Shown here piece after piece: positions 1 to 11,689 of a DNA stretch of 64,000 bases; the first letter of the stretch is position 1; every line of letters begins with the position of its first letter. The DNA lies in NCBI GenBank assembly GCA_027924585.1, contig BSBM01000036.1, forward strand, positions 7,123,001 to 7,187,000, in the 5' to 3' direction. The DNA comes from Larix kaempferi (Eukaryota; Streptophyta; Pinopsida; Pinales; Pinaceae). The notes under the pieces are model-generated. The model saw only the letters and a program-made list of their open reading frames with translations, searched no databases and had not been told where the DNA came from. Position numbers and translations under genes: made by a program.

Positions 1-1092
1 ACTTTAGGATTCAAAACTGTTGAGTAACAATAATCACCACAGATTCTTCTCTCCTCCTTGATCACTACCTAACCGTGGAAAAAATGAACAATATAACATA
101 AAATTAAAAAATATACACCTCTAAACATTTGATTCCTTAGTACTTTATAAGTTTAAACTTATAATAAATTTATACTAATATTAAACTATATACTTCTTAA
201 TCGAAACCTTATTATTATGTAATCATGCACTAACAAATAAGTAGCCTAATAAAATACTATGAACATGAAAGATATTGTAAAACTAAAATCGATTAAAGTA
301 ATGAGTCATGATTAATTTGGCCAACCTTTCAACATGAAATCAAATCTAAAAAAAAGGGAAGAAAATGATTGATCCTACCTTATTAATTGACCTTTAAATA
401 TAAATAATTGACATACCTTATAATTAACCTTTAGAATATAAAGTATAACAACCAAACATGTGGGGATAGACCCTCCCACCGACACTTTGACCCATTATTA
501 TAATAAAATACCAATAAAAAATATTTTAAATTAATAATAAAATGGTGAAAAAATATAATTGTGTTATAATTCTTCTATGGGGTATAATTAATTATCTTTT
601 AATTATATTATTAATTATGTCATAATCATTTTGAAATCATATTTAATTATATCATTTTCAAGGGTCGTGATTGTTTCGTAAGGAATATACACATATCATT
701 ATTTTAAAGCAACGGTCAAAATTAAAAGTGCTTGTCTATACTTATCATTTTGGATTAAAAAACTTAAGTTTTGTTTTTTTTAAATTAATGTTGACGTTCA
801 TTTCTATCTATAGATTTACTTTTTGATTGTGTAATGTTTAGTAGTATGTGAATGTATATTTTAGTAGTTTATAGTAGTATAGGTGTAGTAGTATAAGTGT
901 GTATATTTTGCATTAAGAGGAGAAAGGTGCTCTACAATTTAATATGGATAACGTAACTTAACATATAACATATATAACTTTACATTACCAAAAACTAAAA
1001 GTAATTAAAAATTTTCAAAATAAAAAATTAAAACCAAATGAAAAGTAATTAAAAAACCCATGTAGGCTCATAAAATAAAAAATTAAAACCAT
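1..1092. other. AT-rich intergenic DNA, nothing recognised
   Basis: Very AT-rich sequence with poly-A and poly-T runs and no open frame resembling a protein family. No RNA gene, LTR end or coding remnant was seen on either strand. Confidence 0.6.
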
Positions 1093-1247
1093 CATAGATC
1101 CATCTTAAACCGAATCTATCAAGGATCAAATTTCTGGAGGTATAAAGTTTTTTGGATATGTAAAAAATTTAAGATAAAAAAAAATACACTTAAAAAAATT
1201 GGATCCCTCTTTGTGTTTGATAGATCTGGGTTTAAGATGGATCTATG
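1093..1247. repeat. Foldback / MITE-like inverted repeat
   Basis: Two arms of about 30 nt (1093-1122 and 1217-1247) are near-perfect reverse complements. The outer core of both is CATAGATCCATCTTAAAC or its complement, and the loop between them is AT-rich and about 95 nt. The size and terminal inverted repeats fit a small MITE or a foldback element. I could not define a convincing target-site duplication or a superfamily. A fortuitous hairpin is unlikely at this arm length. Confidence 0.55.
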
Positions 1248-2084
1248 CTGGTAATAGACAATTTGTAATAGGATATTAAGAGTTATTATATCATTACATA
1301 ATAATAATAATTTAATTTTAAAGTCACAATCAAGTGAGACATGGAATTGGTGTATGGGATCTCCTTGTTTATGGGACAGGGGACCCCCTTCATAAATCCC
1401 CTTCATAAATCTATTTGATTGCTAAAGTTTATGGAGGTGTTCATACACTATCCTCCTCCATATTTGAACCAGTAACCTCTTAGGAAACACATGTTCTAGA
1501 AATAATCAACAACAATGTAGAACACATCTAGAAATAAATTGTTAAAATAAATAATCTCTAATGATGATGAACTTGAAATAATTTTGGAACTTAAATGAAC
1601 ATTGTATATATATAATAAATGTATATCATATGTATGAAAGCATAGTATCATGTATCTTTACTATTTTGATCTTATTGTCCACTTGGAAAAACAACATTTT
1701 TCATTGTGATTTATAACTCTACAAACAATCAATACAACCATTGTTTTGAAATAAGGGTGCATTAGTTAAGCAATATTATATTAGGTGTATGCATTTCTCA
1801 TCTTGCATGTTTTGAAAATGCTTGATAGGTTAGCAATATAGTGTTGATAATGGGGGTGAAAAGAGTATTTTAATATGCATATAGATATAAGTATTAGGAG
1901 GTGCATATTTTAATTTAATGGATACATTGAATTTAAATGGTGGATGGAGAAGGAAGTTTATCTAAATTAAGTATTATTTATTTAAGTAAAATTGTAATGG
2001 TTTGTGAACAAGAGAAAATATGATACTTGAAGAATATTAGTAGATAAAGATGGATAATATATTGGAACCAATATATTAGGGATA
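1248..2084. other. AT-rich intergenic DNA
   Basis: No coding similarity was recognised. A short direct duplication (CCCCTTCATAAAT, twice near 1386-1411) is the only local structure seen. Confidence 0.5.
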
Positions 2085-3099
2085 TAAATAAAAAGGGTAT
2101 GATTTCGGCTAAAGTTGCTTATGATCTTGTGGTATCAGAAAATGTTGACATTATGCCATATTGGTGGTCCTTAAAGATTTGGAGATGGAAAACCCTCCAA
2201 AAATATGTTGTTTTATCTAGCTAATCATGGAGAACAAAATCCTTACTTGGGATAACCTTTTGAGACATGGTTTTGTTGGCCCAGGTGCATGTTTTCTCTG
2301 TATGCAAAATTTTGAATATGTGTCAAATCTTTTTGTGACTTGTCCTTTTATAAACCATGTTTGGAGTTCTTCCCAAGAGATTTTAAATTTTAAAGAAATC
2401 TGGAATAGGGTAAATTTACAGGAAAGTATGAGATTATGGTTTCTCAACAAGCCCGGATTTCTTGAACTCCCTTTATTTGTCATATGGGAAGTTTGGAAAA
2501 ACATGAATCGTTATATTTTTGAAAAGAAGTTGTTCAACTACTCTCGGGTAGCTTACAGAGCCATTGGCCTTTTTAAAGAATTTAGTTATAAGAAGACAAA
2601 GGTAAATTACAGATCTCTTATTCCTCCTTGTTTTGATATCTCTTGCTCCGTTGGCTACTTTGACAGTGCACATAAAGATGGATTATTCGGTGCAAGCATG
2701 GTTTTAAACATCAAGTTGGGTCATTCCATCAAACTCAAGATGAATGCAGGTTCTGGTTCGAATACACAAGCTGAATTGCTTGATTTATGGGGATTACTTT
2801 GGATCGCCAAAAAAAAAGGAGTTCAAAATCTTCAGGTTGTTGGGGATTTGCTTGTGGTTATCAACTAAATATCTGGTAAAGAAAACTTAAATGTGCTTCA
2901 TCTTACTCATTGGATGAACATAATTCTGGAAATAAAGGAAGACTTTGCATATATCACTTTCTCTCACATTTACCGAGAGTTTAACAACGAAGCTAATCTC
3001 TTATCAAAGGAAGCCATGGGCCATATGGATGGAATTCTTCACTTAGAGGAATTTATGGATGGAAATCCTATTGATGTGGGAATTTTCAAACTGTTTTAG
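2085..3099 (+). pseudogene. LINE ORF2 3' remnant (zinc-binding RT region + RNase H)
   Basis: Remnant of a plant L1-type LINE. Around 2100-2226 the reading shows the linker before the RT zinc-binding domain, with a frameshift near 2192 and a TAG at 2218-2220 where the family has Trp. From 2227 the zf-RVT motif follows (ILTWDNLLRHG, then a Cys-rich CFLC...F..CPF segment). The RNase H-like domain comes next: YFDSAHKDG, NTQAELLDLWGLLWIA, then YREFNNEANLLSKEA after the break. A TAA at 2866-2868 splits the RNase H domain in frame, so 2227-2865 and 2869-3099 are one former frame. No endonuclease or RT core precedes it, so the copy is 5'-truncated. It belongs to the same broad family as the minus-strand LINE at 21.5-25.8 kb. 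Confidence 0.85.
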
Positions 3100-3550
3100 T
3101 TTTGTGTTCTTGCTCAAGTATTTTGTAACTGATGGTACAGTCTGTTGTCAAACTATCTTTAGATTATTTTTGTGGGGTCATTTTGGGTCCTTGGCAGGTG
3201 ACAGGTTGCTCCTTATCGACTTGATATAAGGTGTTTAATTTGATATTTTGAAAACTAGGGGTATCGATAGAACAAGAAGAATGGATAGAAGAACATATAG
3301 TCTTATTTTTTCATATGTATGATGATATGTAACTTTGATTCAATAAGTATAATAAAAATGTTATACCAACTTAGTTTTCTTTATATACTTTTTTCTTCAT
3401 TTTATATTCTATAAAAATCAAAGATACTTTAAATAGTACATACTACAAGTGAAACATGAAATAACCTTCTTAATAAACTCTTCATTTACCTTATCTTGTT
3501 ATACTTAAATCAAAGTCCCATCAAAATTCAAACTAAAACAAGTGATAAAT
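3100..3550. other. Probable LINE 3' UTR and intergenic DNA
   Basis: Follows the RNase H stop. Non-coding and AT-rich, with a possible 3' end near 3340-3360 (AATAAGTATAATAAAAATG). No clear poly(A) tract or target duplication was found. Confidence 0.35.
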
Positions 3551-3764
3551 TAGGTATTGAAAATAACACATCCATCTAAAATCTCCATTGTGCTATCTTA
3601 ACAAACAAATTGCTTCATTACAACAAAGTGCAATAATTCAACTTAAATCCCATGAATTAGGTATTGAAAATAACACATCCATCTAAAATCCCCATTGTAA
3701 TATCTTAACAAACAAATTGCTTTGTTACAACAAAGTGCAATAATTCGACTTGAATCCCAAAATC
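3551..3764. repeat. 107-bp tandem duplication
   Basis: Two adjacent copies with a 107-nt period (GGTATTGAAAATAACACATC starts at 3553 and again at 3660). They differ by a few substitutions. Non-coding. Confidence 0.85.
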
Positions 3765-4429
3765 CCCATGAAAAATTATGAGTATTTGCAATTTGGAAAA
3801 TACTACTACATGACATAACAACTATTATAATCATTAATATAATTATTTAAAAAAAAAAACATATTTAGCAATAAAAATATAAAATAATTTTAAAATCAAA
3901 ATCTTTTAATAGTCATGACCATATTTCACAACCAAAATCAATAATTAAAAAAATCAGGTTATCTTTATCTACCGACGCCCAACCACCTTTAAGGGGAAGC
4001 TGGAGGTGAGAGAGTGTTGAGCTGTTGAAGAGTGTCCATTGGTCACAATCCACCCCACCAAACCCTAAAATTGAGGTAAACAGGAGGATGAGGGTGCCAC
4101 CGTGCCAGTGCCACCACCTTGGCTACCTGAAGCATATCAGTAAACATCACAGAAAACGATGAGTTGTCAGATCACGATCTTGTCGTGTGGGAGAGAATTA
4201 AATAACACGGAAAATTGGGAGCTGTAGAATCATCATCATCATCCTGTCTTGTCCTGTCTGTGCATATGATAAGATTTGCACTCTAAGGCAACTGGCCGTG
4301 ACCCCAGAGCTTTGGAGGGCAACTTCCAAGCATTTAAGAGCCCATTGGAGGAAGACTCCTCACTCACTGACCGACTCTCCGCCATTAACGCTGCAGTGGG
4401 TTGAGCTTAGCTTATATTTTGTTTCGAAA
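3765..4429 (+). promoter_or_regulatory. Putative promoter and 5' leader of the beta-tubulin gene
   Basis: Sequence changes from AT-rich to mixed composition after about 3960, as expected for a plant promoter and 5' UTR. A telo-box-like AAACCCTAA lies at 4060-4068; this motif is common upstream of plant growth and housekeeping genes. No convincing TATA box was found at a fixed distance, so the transcription start is unknown. The coding start at 4430 is set by homology: MREIL is the invariant tubulin N-terminus. Upstream in-frame codons back to 4298 are not conserved and do not begin with ATG. Confidence 0.45.
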
Positions 4430-7400
4430 ATGCGAGAGATTCTGCACATCCAAGGCGGACAGTGTGGGAATCAGATCGGAGCAAAGTTCTGGGAGGTGAT
4501 ATGCGACGAGCATGGGATCGATTCCACTGGGAGATATCAGGGTGGTGCCCCTGGTGGTGGTCTTCAGCTGGAGAGGATAAATGTCTACTACAATGAGGCC
4601 AGCTGTGGGAGATTTGTCCCCAGGGCGGTGCTCATGGATCTCGAACCCGGGACCATGGACAGCGTGAGGGCGGGACCTTATGGTCAGATCTTCAGGCCTG
4701 ATAACTTTGTCTTCGGTCAGTCTGGGGCTGGGAACAACTGGGCCAAGGGCCATTACACCGAAGGAGCCGAGCTCATCGATTCCGTCCTCGATGTAGTTAG
4801 AAAAGAGGCCGAGAACTGTGATTGCTTACAAGGTATGTCTGTGTTGTGTAATGTGGAGTTAATGTACTTGCGAGTAAGAAGTGTAAAGAATTTTTTTGCA
4901 GGTTGTAGAGAGTTTTGAGGATTAAACGTGATTATGTCGTTGTTGTGCAGGATTTCAAGTATGCCACTCACTGGGAGGGGGCACTGGTTCTGGAATGGGT
5001 ACTCTCTTGATTTCCAAGATCAGGGAGGAATACCCAGATAGAATGATGCTTACTTTCTCAGTTTTCCCATCTCCCAAGGTGTCTGATACAGTTGTGGAGC
5101 CCTACAATGCTACCCTGTCAGTTCATCAGCTGGTGGAGAATGCAGACGAGTGCATGGTTCTTGATAATGAGGCTCTCTATGACATCTGCTTTAGGACTCT
5201 CAAGTTGACCACACCCAGCTGTAAGTATAATAATTATTAATATTTCTAGTATTGTTTTCTAATTTCCAAGTAGATTCCATGCTGACAAGTCTGTTTGGTA
5301 CTTCAAATTTGTCAATAATGTAGTAATAATAATACTAAATCGTAATGCTTTTCATCTTTAGTTTCAAATTTTATTACATTAAAAAAAAGCTGTGAAATGC
5401 ATTCTACAAAGTTAAGTGAAGTTGATTCATAATGTTTTTACTGTAGATATGCATTTTACAGTCCATAAAGTGAGTCATCAGCTTTTTATTATGTTAATAT
5501 TAAATATTAATATGTATTGAACTTTCAAATTAAATATTTGACTACTGAACGTATAAACATTAAACAGTTTCATTAATCCACACCCCTCAAAAGCCAGACC
5601 TGTATACCTCAATGTCGTGGAGTTGGAAACTGCATATCCATCAAATATTATAATTCTAAATAGACGACCTTAACTCTGAAACTTGAAAGTTTATGGCACA
5701 GTGCATAAAGACTTGATTTAGATGGCACAGTGCATAAAGACTTGATTTAGATGGCACAGTGTGAATAGACTTCCTTTAGATGTGAGTGTGCTAGTTTGAC
5801 CCTGATTTGAGACTATATACCTCTATGTTGTATAGTTGGAAAATACATCTCTCAAGCAATTATTTAAAAGAGCTAAAGGCCCAATAAAGGTACAGCCTCG
5901 ACTCCGTAAAGTTTATGGATGTATCGAATATTAGAATTCAAGAGAGATACACTCTTAACTCTGCACGTTTAAGGCACGGTGTATATAGACTTGATTTAGA
6001 TTGTAGTGCGCTAGTTTGGCCCTGATTTGAGTCTGCATACCTCAATGTTATGGAGCTGGAAAATTTGTATTTCTAGTTAATAGATATATTCAATTTTAGA
6101 ATTTTATATATACAACCTTAACAATGTAATTTATGGCAGAGTGTAGAGTGTATATAGGCTCGGTTTAGATAAAGTGTGCTAGTAAGACCCTGATTTGATT
6201 TAAATGGAGCTGTGCTAATAAAGTATATATAGACTTAATTTAGATAAGAGTATATGCTAGAGTAAACCCTGATTTGATTTTATTTAATGGAGATATGCTA
6301 GTAAAACCCTGATTCAGATAACATACACCAAAGTGGAACTCTAATACATAACCTTAAATCAGTGTCTGTCTTGGTGTAACCTCACCTCATCTTGCTTATG
6401 CAAGCATTAACCGTATTTAAGTAAAGTTTACACCTCATCTTGGATAAGAAATTGTTAAGTATACTTTGTAAAAGAGATTATAATATCGGAGCTTTAGATA
6501 AAGTATCATACTTCTAACCTACTTGGATTAATTTGATTTGCCAGATTTGCTTAAGCTTCCTTAGCTTTTAGTCTTTTACACTAAATTACAACTCAACTTT
6601 TAGCTTCTATCCCAAGCACTAAATCAAAGCTCAATAGATATGCAACTGTTAACTTCATAACTTCAAGATGAACTGTTGTAGTAAATCTCACTCATTTAGA
6701 TGTATACAAATTAGCATTAGACCTATTCCAAGTTCATACCTGCAATGGACATATATATTGAAACTCTGCATATTTCAAGTTCATACTAACAGTAGATATA
6801 ATTCAAGTTCACATAAATGGATGGTGTATAAATTGAAACTTTGCATAATTCATTGTGTGAAATGGTAGATGTATTTAGTGTTGGAACTGAAAATTTACAT
6901 ATTTCATTTTGTGAAATGGTAGAGGTAATCATATTGCAACTGTACTAATCTCTTATGAGGGAGCACAACAAACAAACCTGTTTTGATGTAAGTTTGTGCT
7001 AATGCAACCTTGCTTCATTCATTGAAATGTACACAAACAAGTATAGTGTAACTGTACTTCATTGATTGAGATAGCTATACGAAGTTTAAATAGATATACG
7101 AAGTTTAAATGGTATACAAAGGAATAAAAGCCAAGTTATATAAGTTGCCGAATATATTTATATATAACACTGTAACCTAAGGGTGGATATCAAACTGGTT
7201 TGGGATCTAGGTTGGGATTATATAAGAATGAAATGTAATTTAGGTAAGGAAGCATTAATGGTTTATTAACTTAAATAAAGTTTAGTAGTAATTCATTTTT
7301 ATTATTGTATCAATAGTAATTAAGTGCATTGTTAAGTAGGTGGAAAACTCTTATATATGGTTTTAAAATAAATACAATACTGGTAATAAATAATAATAAT

Positions 7401-8308
7401 ATTATATTTTAATTAAATATAAATATAAATCTCTATATCTAAAAGAGAGATTAGATAGACACTTTTAATATAAAATTTACCATATATTTGGATATGTTAC
7501 CAGCTAAAATGCTACTGTATATTGTATATTTGGATATGTTACCAGCTAAAATGCTAGTTATTAGATCATTTGGTTCATATCATAAAGTTTATTAGGTTAG
7601 GATGACGGATTGTTCTTTTGTTTTTTTTCAGTTGGCGATTTGAATCACTTGATATCTGCAACAATGAGTGGAGTTACGTGTTGTCTCAGGTTCCCTGGAC
7701 AGCTCAACTCAGATCTTCGTAAGCTGGCAGTGAACCTTATCCCTTTCCCTCGCCTCCATTTCTTCATGGTGGGATTCGCTCCCTTGACCTCCCGGGGGTC
7801 CCAGCAGTACATAGCCCTGACAGTTCCCGAGCTGACCCAGCAGATGTGGGACTCCAAGAACATGATGTGCGCTGCGGATCCTCGGCACGGCAGGTACCTG
7901 ACGGCCTCGGCCATGTTCAGAGGAAAGATGAGCACCAAAGAGGTTGACGAGCAGATGCTTAATGTCCAGAACAAGAACTCCTCTTACTTCGTGGAATGGA
8001 TCCCCAACAATGTAAAGTCCAGCGTCTGCGACATCCCTCCCACGGGGCTGAAGATAGCCTCCACCTTCATTGGGAATTCCACTTCCATTCAAGAGATGTT
8101 CAGGAGAGTGAGCGAGCAGTTCACTGCCATGTTCAGGAGGAAGGCCTTCTTGCACTGGTACACTGGCGAGGGCATGGACGAGATGGAGTTCACCGAGGCT
8201 GAGAGCAACATGAATGATCTCGTCTCTGAATATCAACAGTACCAAGATGCAACTGCAGAAGAGGACGCTGATTATGAAGACGAGGAAGAAGCAGCCCTTG
8301 ACATGTAA
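4430..8308 (+). CDS. TUB: Beta-tubulin (3 exons, intact)
   Basis: GTP-binding subunit that pairs with alpha-tubulin to build microtubules. Exons are 4430-4832, 4951-5220 and 7632-8308. Joined they give 1,350 nt, i.e. 449 aa plus TAA. Both introns are GT-AG and phase 1, the two-intron layout common in plant TUB genes. Visible motifs: N-terminal MREI (the tubulin mRNA autoregulation tetrapeptide), GTP-binding loop GGQCGNQIG at about residues 9-17, tubulin signature GGGTGSG at about 143-149, and an acidic C-terminal tail ([16 protein letters not shown]) for MAP and motor contact. The H1-S2 loop reads QGGAPGGG, glycine-rich and about two residues longer than loops I recall from Arabidopsis; ASCGRF replaces the more usual ASGGRY. 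No stops or frameshifts. The plant isotype number cannot be assigned. It is the only gene here that looks functional. Confidence 0.97.
4833..4950 (+). other. Beta-tubulin intron 1 (118 bp)
   Basis: Begins GTATGT and ends TTGTGCAG. It splits a Gly codon (G|GA) just before [10 protein letters not shown]. Phase 1. Confidence 0.95.
5590..6320 (+). repeat. Degenerate tandem repeat inside beta-tubulin intron 2
   Basis: At least four imperfect copies, with spacing shrinking from about 220 to about 70 nt. They share, in order: TACCTCAATGTT..TGGAGTTGGAAA, a run near CTTAACTCTG, GGCACAGTGNATATAGACTTG, GATTTAGAT, GTGCTAGTTTGACCCTGATT. Copies are recognisable near 5600-5815, 5815-6030, 6030-6195 and, shortened, 6195-6320. 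Non-coding and heavily diverged. Confidence 0.75.
5693..5771 (+). repeat. 29-bp tandem repeat within the intronic array
   Basis: Two identical 29-nt units (5693-5721 and 5722-5750; each starts ATGGCACAGTGCATAAAGAC) are followed by a diverged third unit to about 5779. This is a young local expansion inside the older intronic array. Confidence 0.85.
7483..7556 (+). repeat. 42-bp period tandem duplication in intron 2
   Basis: TATATTTGGATATGTTACCA and the following AGCTAAAATGCTA occur at 7483 and 7525. They lie about 75 nt before the 3' splice site of intron 2, so they may overlap the branch-point region. Confidence 0.85.
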
Positions 8309-8720
8309 TTGTAATAATAAGAATATGCCATCACCCATTGCAATCTGTGCATTTGTTTCTGTTTTGTTAAAGTAAACATTTCTCTGTAAAGTTTATTGTT
8401 ATTATGATACTTTATGACCTCCTAATTCCAATTTCCTCACCCAGTAGAAGACTCAGGTTTTTGGTGATATATGTACTTGTTTTTCTTGTGCATTGGCCTT
8501 TAATAAAATTCCATCATTCCTGTACATGGCCTTCAATAAAATTCCATTACATCATTTGTGTGCATTGGCTTTATTATTTAGTACCAAATACCAAAGGGGA
8601 TTTTGCTGATATATGTACTTTGTTGGTTTTTTTTCTTTTTAATAAATCATATTTCTGTATAAAATCCTATTATTTCTGTCAATTGGCTTTCATTATTTAT
8701 AAATAAATTACTTATTTGGT
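8309..8720 (+). terminator. Beta-tubulin 3' UTR with candidate poly(A) signals
   Basis: AATAAA hexamers lie at 8502-8507, 8535-8540 and 8641-8646. The region is internally repetitive: GATATATGTACTT followed by CATTGGCTTT and TAATAAAATTCC recurs two to three times between 8465 and 8700, which multiplies potential polyadenylation sites. The site used cannot be read from sequence. Confidence 0.5.
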
Positions 8721-9886
8721 TTTTATTATGGTGTACATAAAGTTTAGAGGATTTGGATTTGTAATTAAAGATGTTGAATCCATTTCTACAATCAAAATTA
8801 CAATTTAACAATGAAAATTTCAATTTCAGCAACAAATTGTGTTGTCAGATTATGTAAATAGTCTAGACTTTAGATCACTTTCATTATTTACATTTACTGT
8901 GAGGTAAAACTTAATTTTATACTTTTTAAATTGAGAAATTTTGGCTTATTTTAAAAGAATTTATATCACCATTTTTTTTTTATAAAATGAAATAAATTTT
9001 TTTCTTACCAAAAATTCATTTTACCCATTTTATTAATTTACATTATTAATTATAAAATTAGTAATAATGGTAAAAAAACCAAAAACCTAAAAGAATTAAA
9101 TGTATATAGATTCAATTGCTTAATTAAGATCGTGCAAAATAACAATTAGATTTTTAGATAACAATTAGATTTTGATTTTTAGACAAATATGATTTTAAAA
9201 AACTACTCTTTGGAATTAACTTTCATTACAAGGAAGTGCCATAATACCATACTTTTGATCCTTTTTTTTGTTATAGGCACAGTATTAGTTGTGTTATTGT
9301 TATATAGTAATTATTTTATTAATTAGTTATCATCTTAATAACTTTATTAGGAAAGTTGTATACTTTAACATTAGCTCTTAAGGGTTATAATACAATTAAA
9401 AACATCAATTCTAAAAAATAAAAATAAAAATAAAAAGCACATTTTTTAAATGCTTTTTTAATTCTTGGACCACTAAGATTTTTTCAAATTACTTTTTATT
9501 ACTCAAAAATTTATAGTCTCTTAGCTATAATCCAAGTGTCCCACATCAATGGACACCATTAGCACTTGTAGTTTCTAATAACCCACCCTCTCAAATGTAT
9601 GATATGAACTTCCATAGCCACTTAAACATCCTAGATTATTGAGCAACTTTCATCCATTACATTCCTTAGTGTCTTTAAAGAGTGGGCTTCTTAAAATATG
9701 ACAATTGCCTCTTCTTCAAAGAGATCATCATCACTATCAATATCTAGTGGATTTTTTGCTTATTCTTTTAATATCCCTTTGAGATCATTGGCATAAAGGA
9801 AACATCAATCAATTTTTTAATATATGTAGGTTTTGCTTATGTACCTTTAGCTATATCCAATAATTTTTTTTCATCAAATGCATTTA
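8721..9886. other. AT-rich intergenic DNA
   Basis: No coding similarity, LTR ends or RNA genes were recognised. Confidence 0.5.
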
Positions 9887-9975
9887 AATTTCACCTTCTA
9901 TGTGTGGAAATTAAGTCCATTAAACTTTTTGAATTTCACATTCCTTGTATGGAAATTAAGACCATTAAACTTTTT
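9887..9975. repeat. 45-bp period tandem duplication
   Basis: Two units containing TGGAAATTAAG and CCATTAAACTTTTT at 9905 and 9950, 45 nt apart, with a few substitutions. Confidence 0.8.
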
Positions 9976-10801
9976 TAAAATTTTTTTATTAAAGAATTTT
10001 CATAAACAAACAATGACATTCTTTCTTACAAGGTAAAACTTATACTTAATTCTAGTCTTATAATCTTATAGAAAATACCTTTATAAAACTTTGATGCCAA
10101 TGAGATATGCTTTATTGTTATTTGATATTATTCCCAAAATCCATATGCCACTCCCCTAAATATAAAAATTCTGATCTTTCTCAGATCTCTCTAGATTCAT
10201 ACTCTATTGTCCATTGATGACACTATTCAAATCGTCTCATCTTTCACAGTTCTCTCCATAATGACCGCTGCCCTCTAGCCTAATGCCAATCGAATCAAAT
10301 AATCTTTTCCAGCAGATAGTATAAGCACATGAGCCGAAAATTGTTCTTTGGAGCAGGCTTGGGCATAATTATGAGGACTCGCCTTCAAAACTAGGTGCAG
10401 CCCAAGTGCCTCTGTCCTCTGTCAGAGTAACTGAGATTCAGTCATATCATACCTAAGATCCAATTACATTTTGACACAGAATTTGAAATTTATTTAAATT
10501 CACTGTACTTATGCACTGATGTACAGTGGGTTATAGCATGATAAACAATCATGTGCACAAAAGGGGATGTTGGTCTCTTTTGTTGATATGTTTTTAGTAC
10601 AAAGAACTTAAGAAGTCCAATAATACAATGATGTTATCTCCTTTCATTTCATAGATAATGTAGGTGTACTATTGTTCCATAATAACTATTTTTTAAGCTA
10701 ATCATTTCTAATTTTCAAATTGGTAAAAATAATTAACGAAATCTGAAAAAAATAAAATTGTATATATTTTATGGATTTTGTATTGCATAGGTATTGAGAA
10801 A
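9976..10801. other. Intergenic DNA, nothing recognised
   Basis: Mixed-composition sequence without a plausible reading frame or repeat structure that I can support. Confidence 0.4.
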
Positions 10802-10857
10802 GATGTTAAATCCATTTATGCTGTTAAGGATGTTAAATCCAGTTATGCTGTTAAAAT
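10802..10857. repeat. 27-bp tandem duplication
   Basis: GATGTTAAATCCATTTATGC is followed 27 nt later by GATGTTAAATCCAGTTATGC. A related GACGTTAAATCCATTTGTG occurs at 11087, so this may be a dispersed repeat motif. Confidence 0.7.
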
Positions 10858-11283
10858 GTACAGTTTGAAAAATGTTTTTTTTTTTCCTTTATTTCTATAA
10901 CCAAGGGAAACCTGCATCTATACACAACTGAGCTAAATTAATGAGATCAGTTGAGTAGCAGTAAACCTGAGCCAGAGCAGATTAAATGTTGGATGAAACA
11001 CCCTGCCGTGAAATAATAGTAACTCCCATCCCCAGTGAATTGATAGGACTAAAACCCACACAAACCAATTAGTGTACAATTTGAAAGACGTTAAATCCAT
11101 TTGTGATATTATTAAAATATACATTGTCAATCATTATGAAGATAAAATTAAAAAAAAACACATCTTTAAGATTCTGTGAAAGGGAAATTGAAAAGAGCAA
11201 TTCATTGTTCAATAAGTTAAGTCAAAGGGAGTGGGTGCACTGCAATCACTATTGGGCAAGATTTTGTATATTACAGTGTGAAT

Positions 11284-11575
11284 TTTGTCAGATGGCTTGA
11301 ACATGTAAATGTGTCAGGGTAGCCTTTGGCCAGAGGAATCTGTAATCAGCTGGCGTTTTGTGTTGTCAGAGCCACAGCAAGAGACATGGGAGAGAGGCCA
11401 GACAATGAGCCGATTTTAAGTTATTATTTTGACAAAATAAAAATGCTATCTCATTCTGTAGCGTGCATCGTCAGTTTGGACAAAACCAGGACAAGACACA
11501 TTTACGAGAAGCGTGCGTGTGTTTTATTTGGCGTAAAATATGATCCACGGAAACCCTAAACGGAAAGGTGAGCGA
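11284..11575 (+). other. Less AT-rich patch with short ORF and telo-box motif
   Basis: A 77-codon open frame (11326-11559, not ATG-initiated) matches no family I recognise. It ends in AAACCCTAA (11550-11558), a telo-box, followed by GGAAAGGTGAGCG, which resembles an exon end plus 5' splice donor. This could be a decayed promoter or leader exon, or chance. No downstream coding exon is visible. Confidence 0.25.
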
Positions 11576-11689
11576 TGACGACTAACTAAATTGAAATCTT
11601 AGCGTCGGAGTTTTTTTTTTTATTTTCATCTTGTTGTATCTTAGCATCAGAGTTTTTTTATTTTATTTTCATCTTGTTGTATTATTAAA

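Larger units (their letters stand above)
5221..7631 (+). other. Beta-tubulin intron 2 (2,411 bp)
   Basis: Begins GTAAGT and ends TTTTTTTTCAG after a pyrimidine tract. It splits the Phe codon of the S-F-G-D-L junction (T|TT), phase 1. It is far longer than intron 1 and carries the repeats listed separately. No transposon coding sequence was seen in it. Confidence 0.95.

Noticed and set aside
4298-4429. In-frame extension upstream of the tubulin ATG
   Set aside because: It does not begin with ATG, has no tubulin similarity, and MREIL at 4430 is the universal start.
7645-8338. Long minus-strand open frames opposite tubulin exon 3 (and 4412-4753 opposite exon 1)
   Set aside because: Shadows of the conserved, GC-richer coding strand; no family resemblance.
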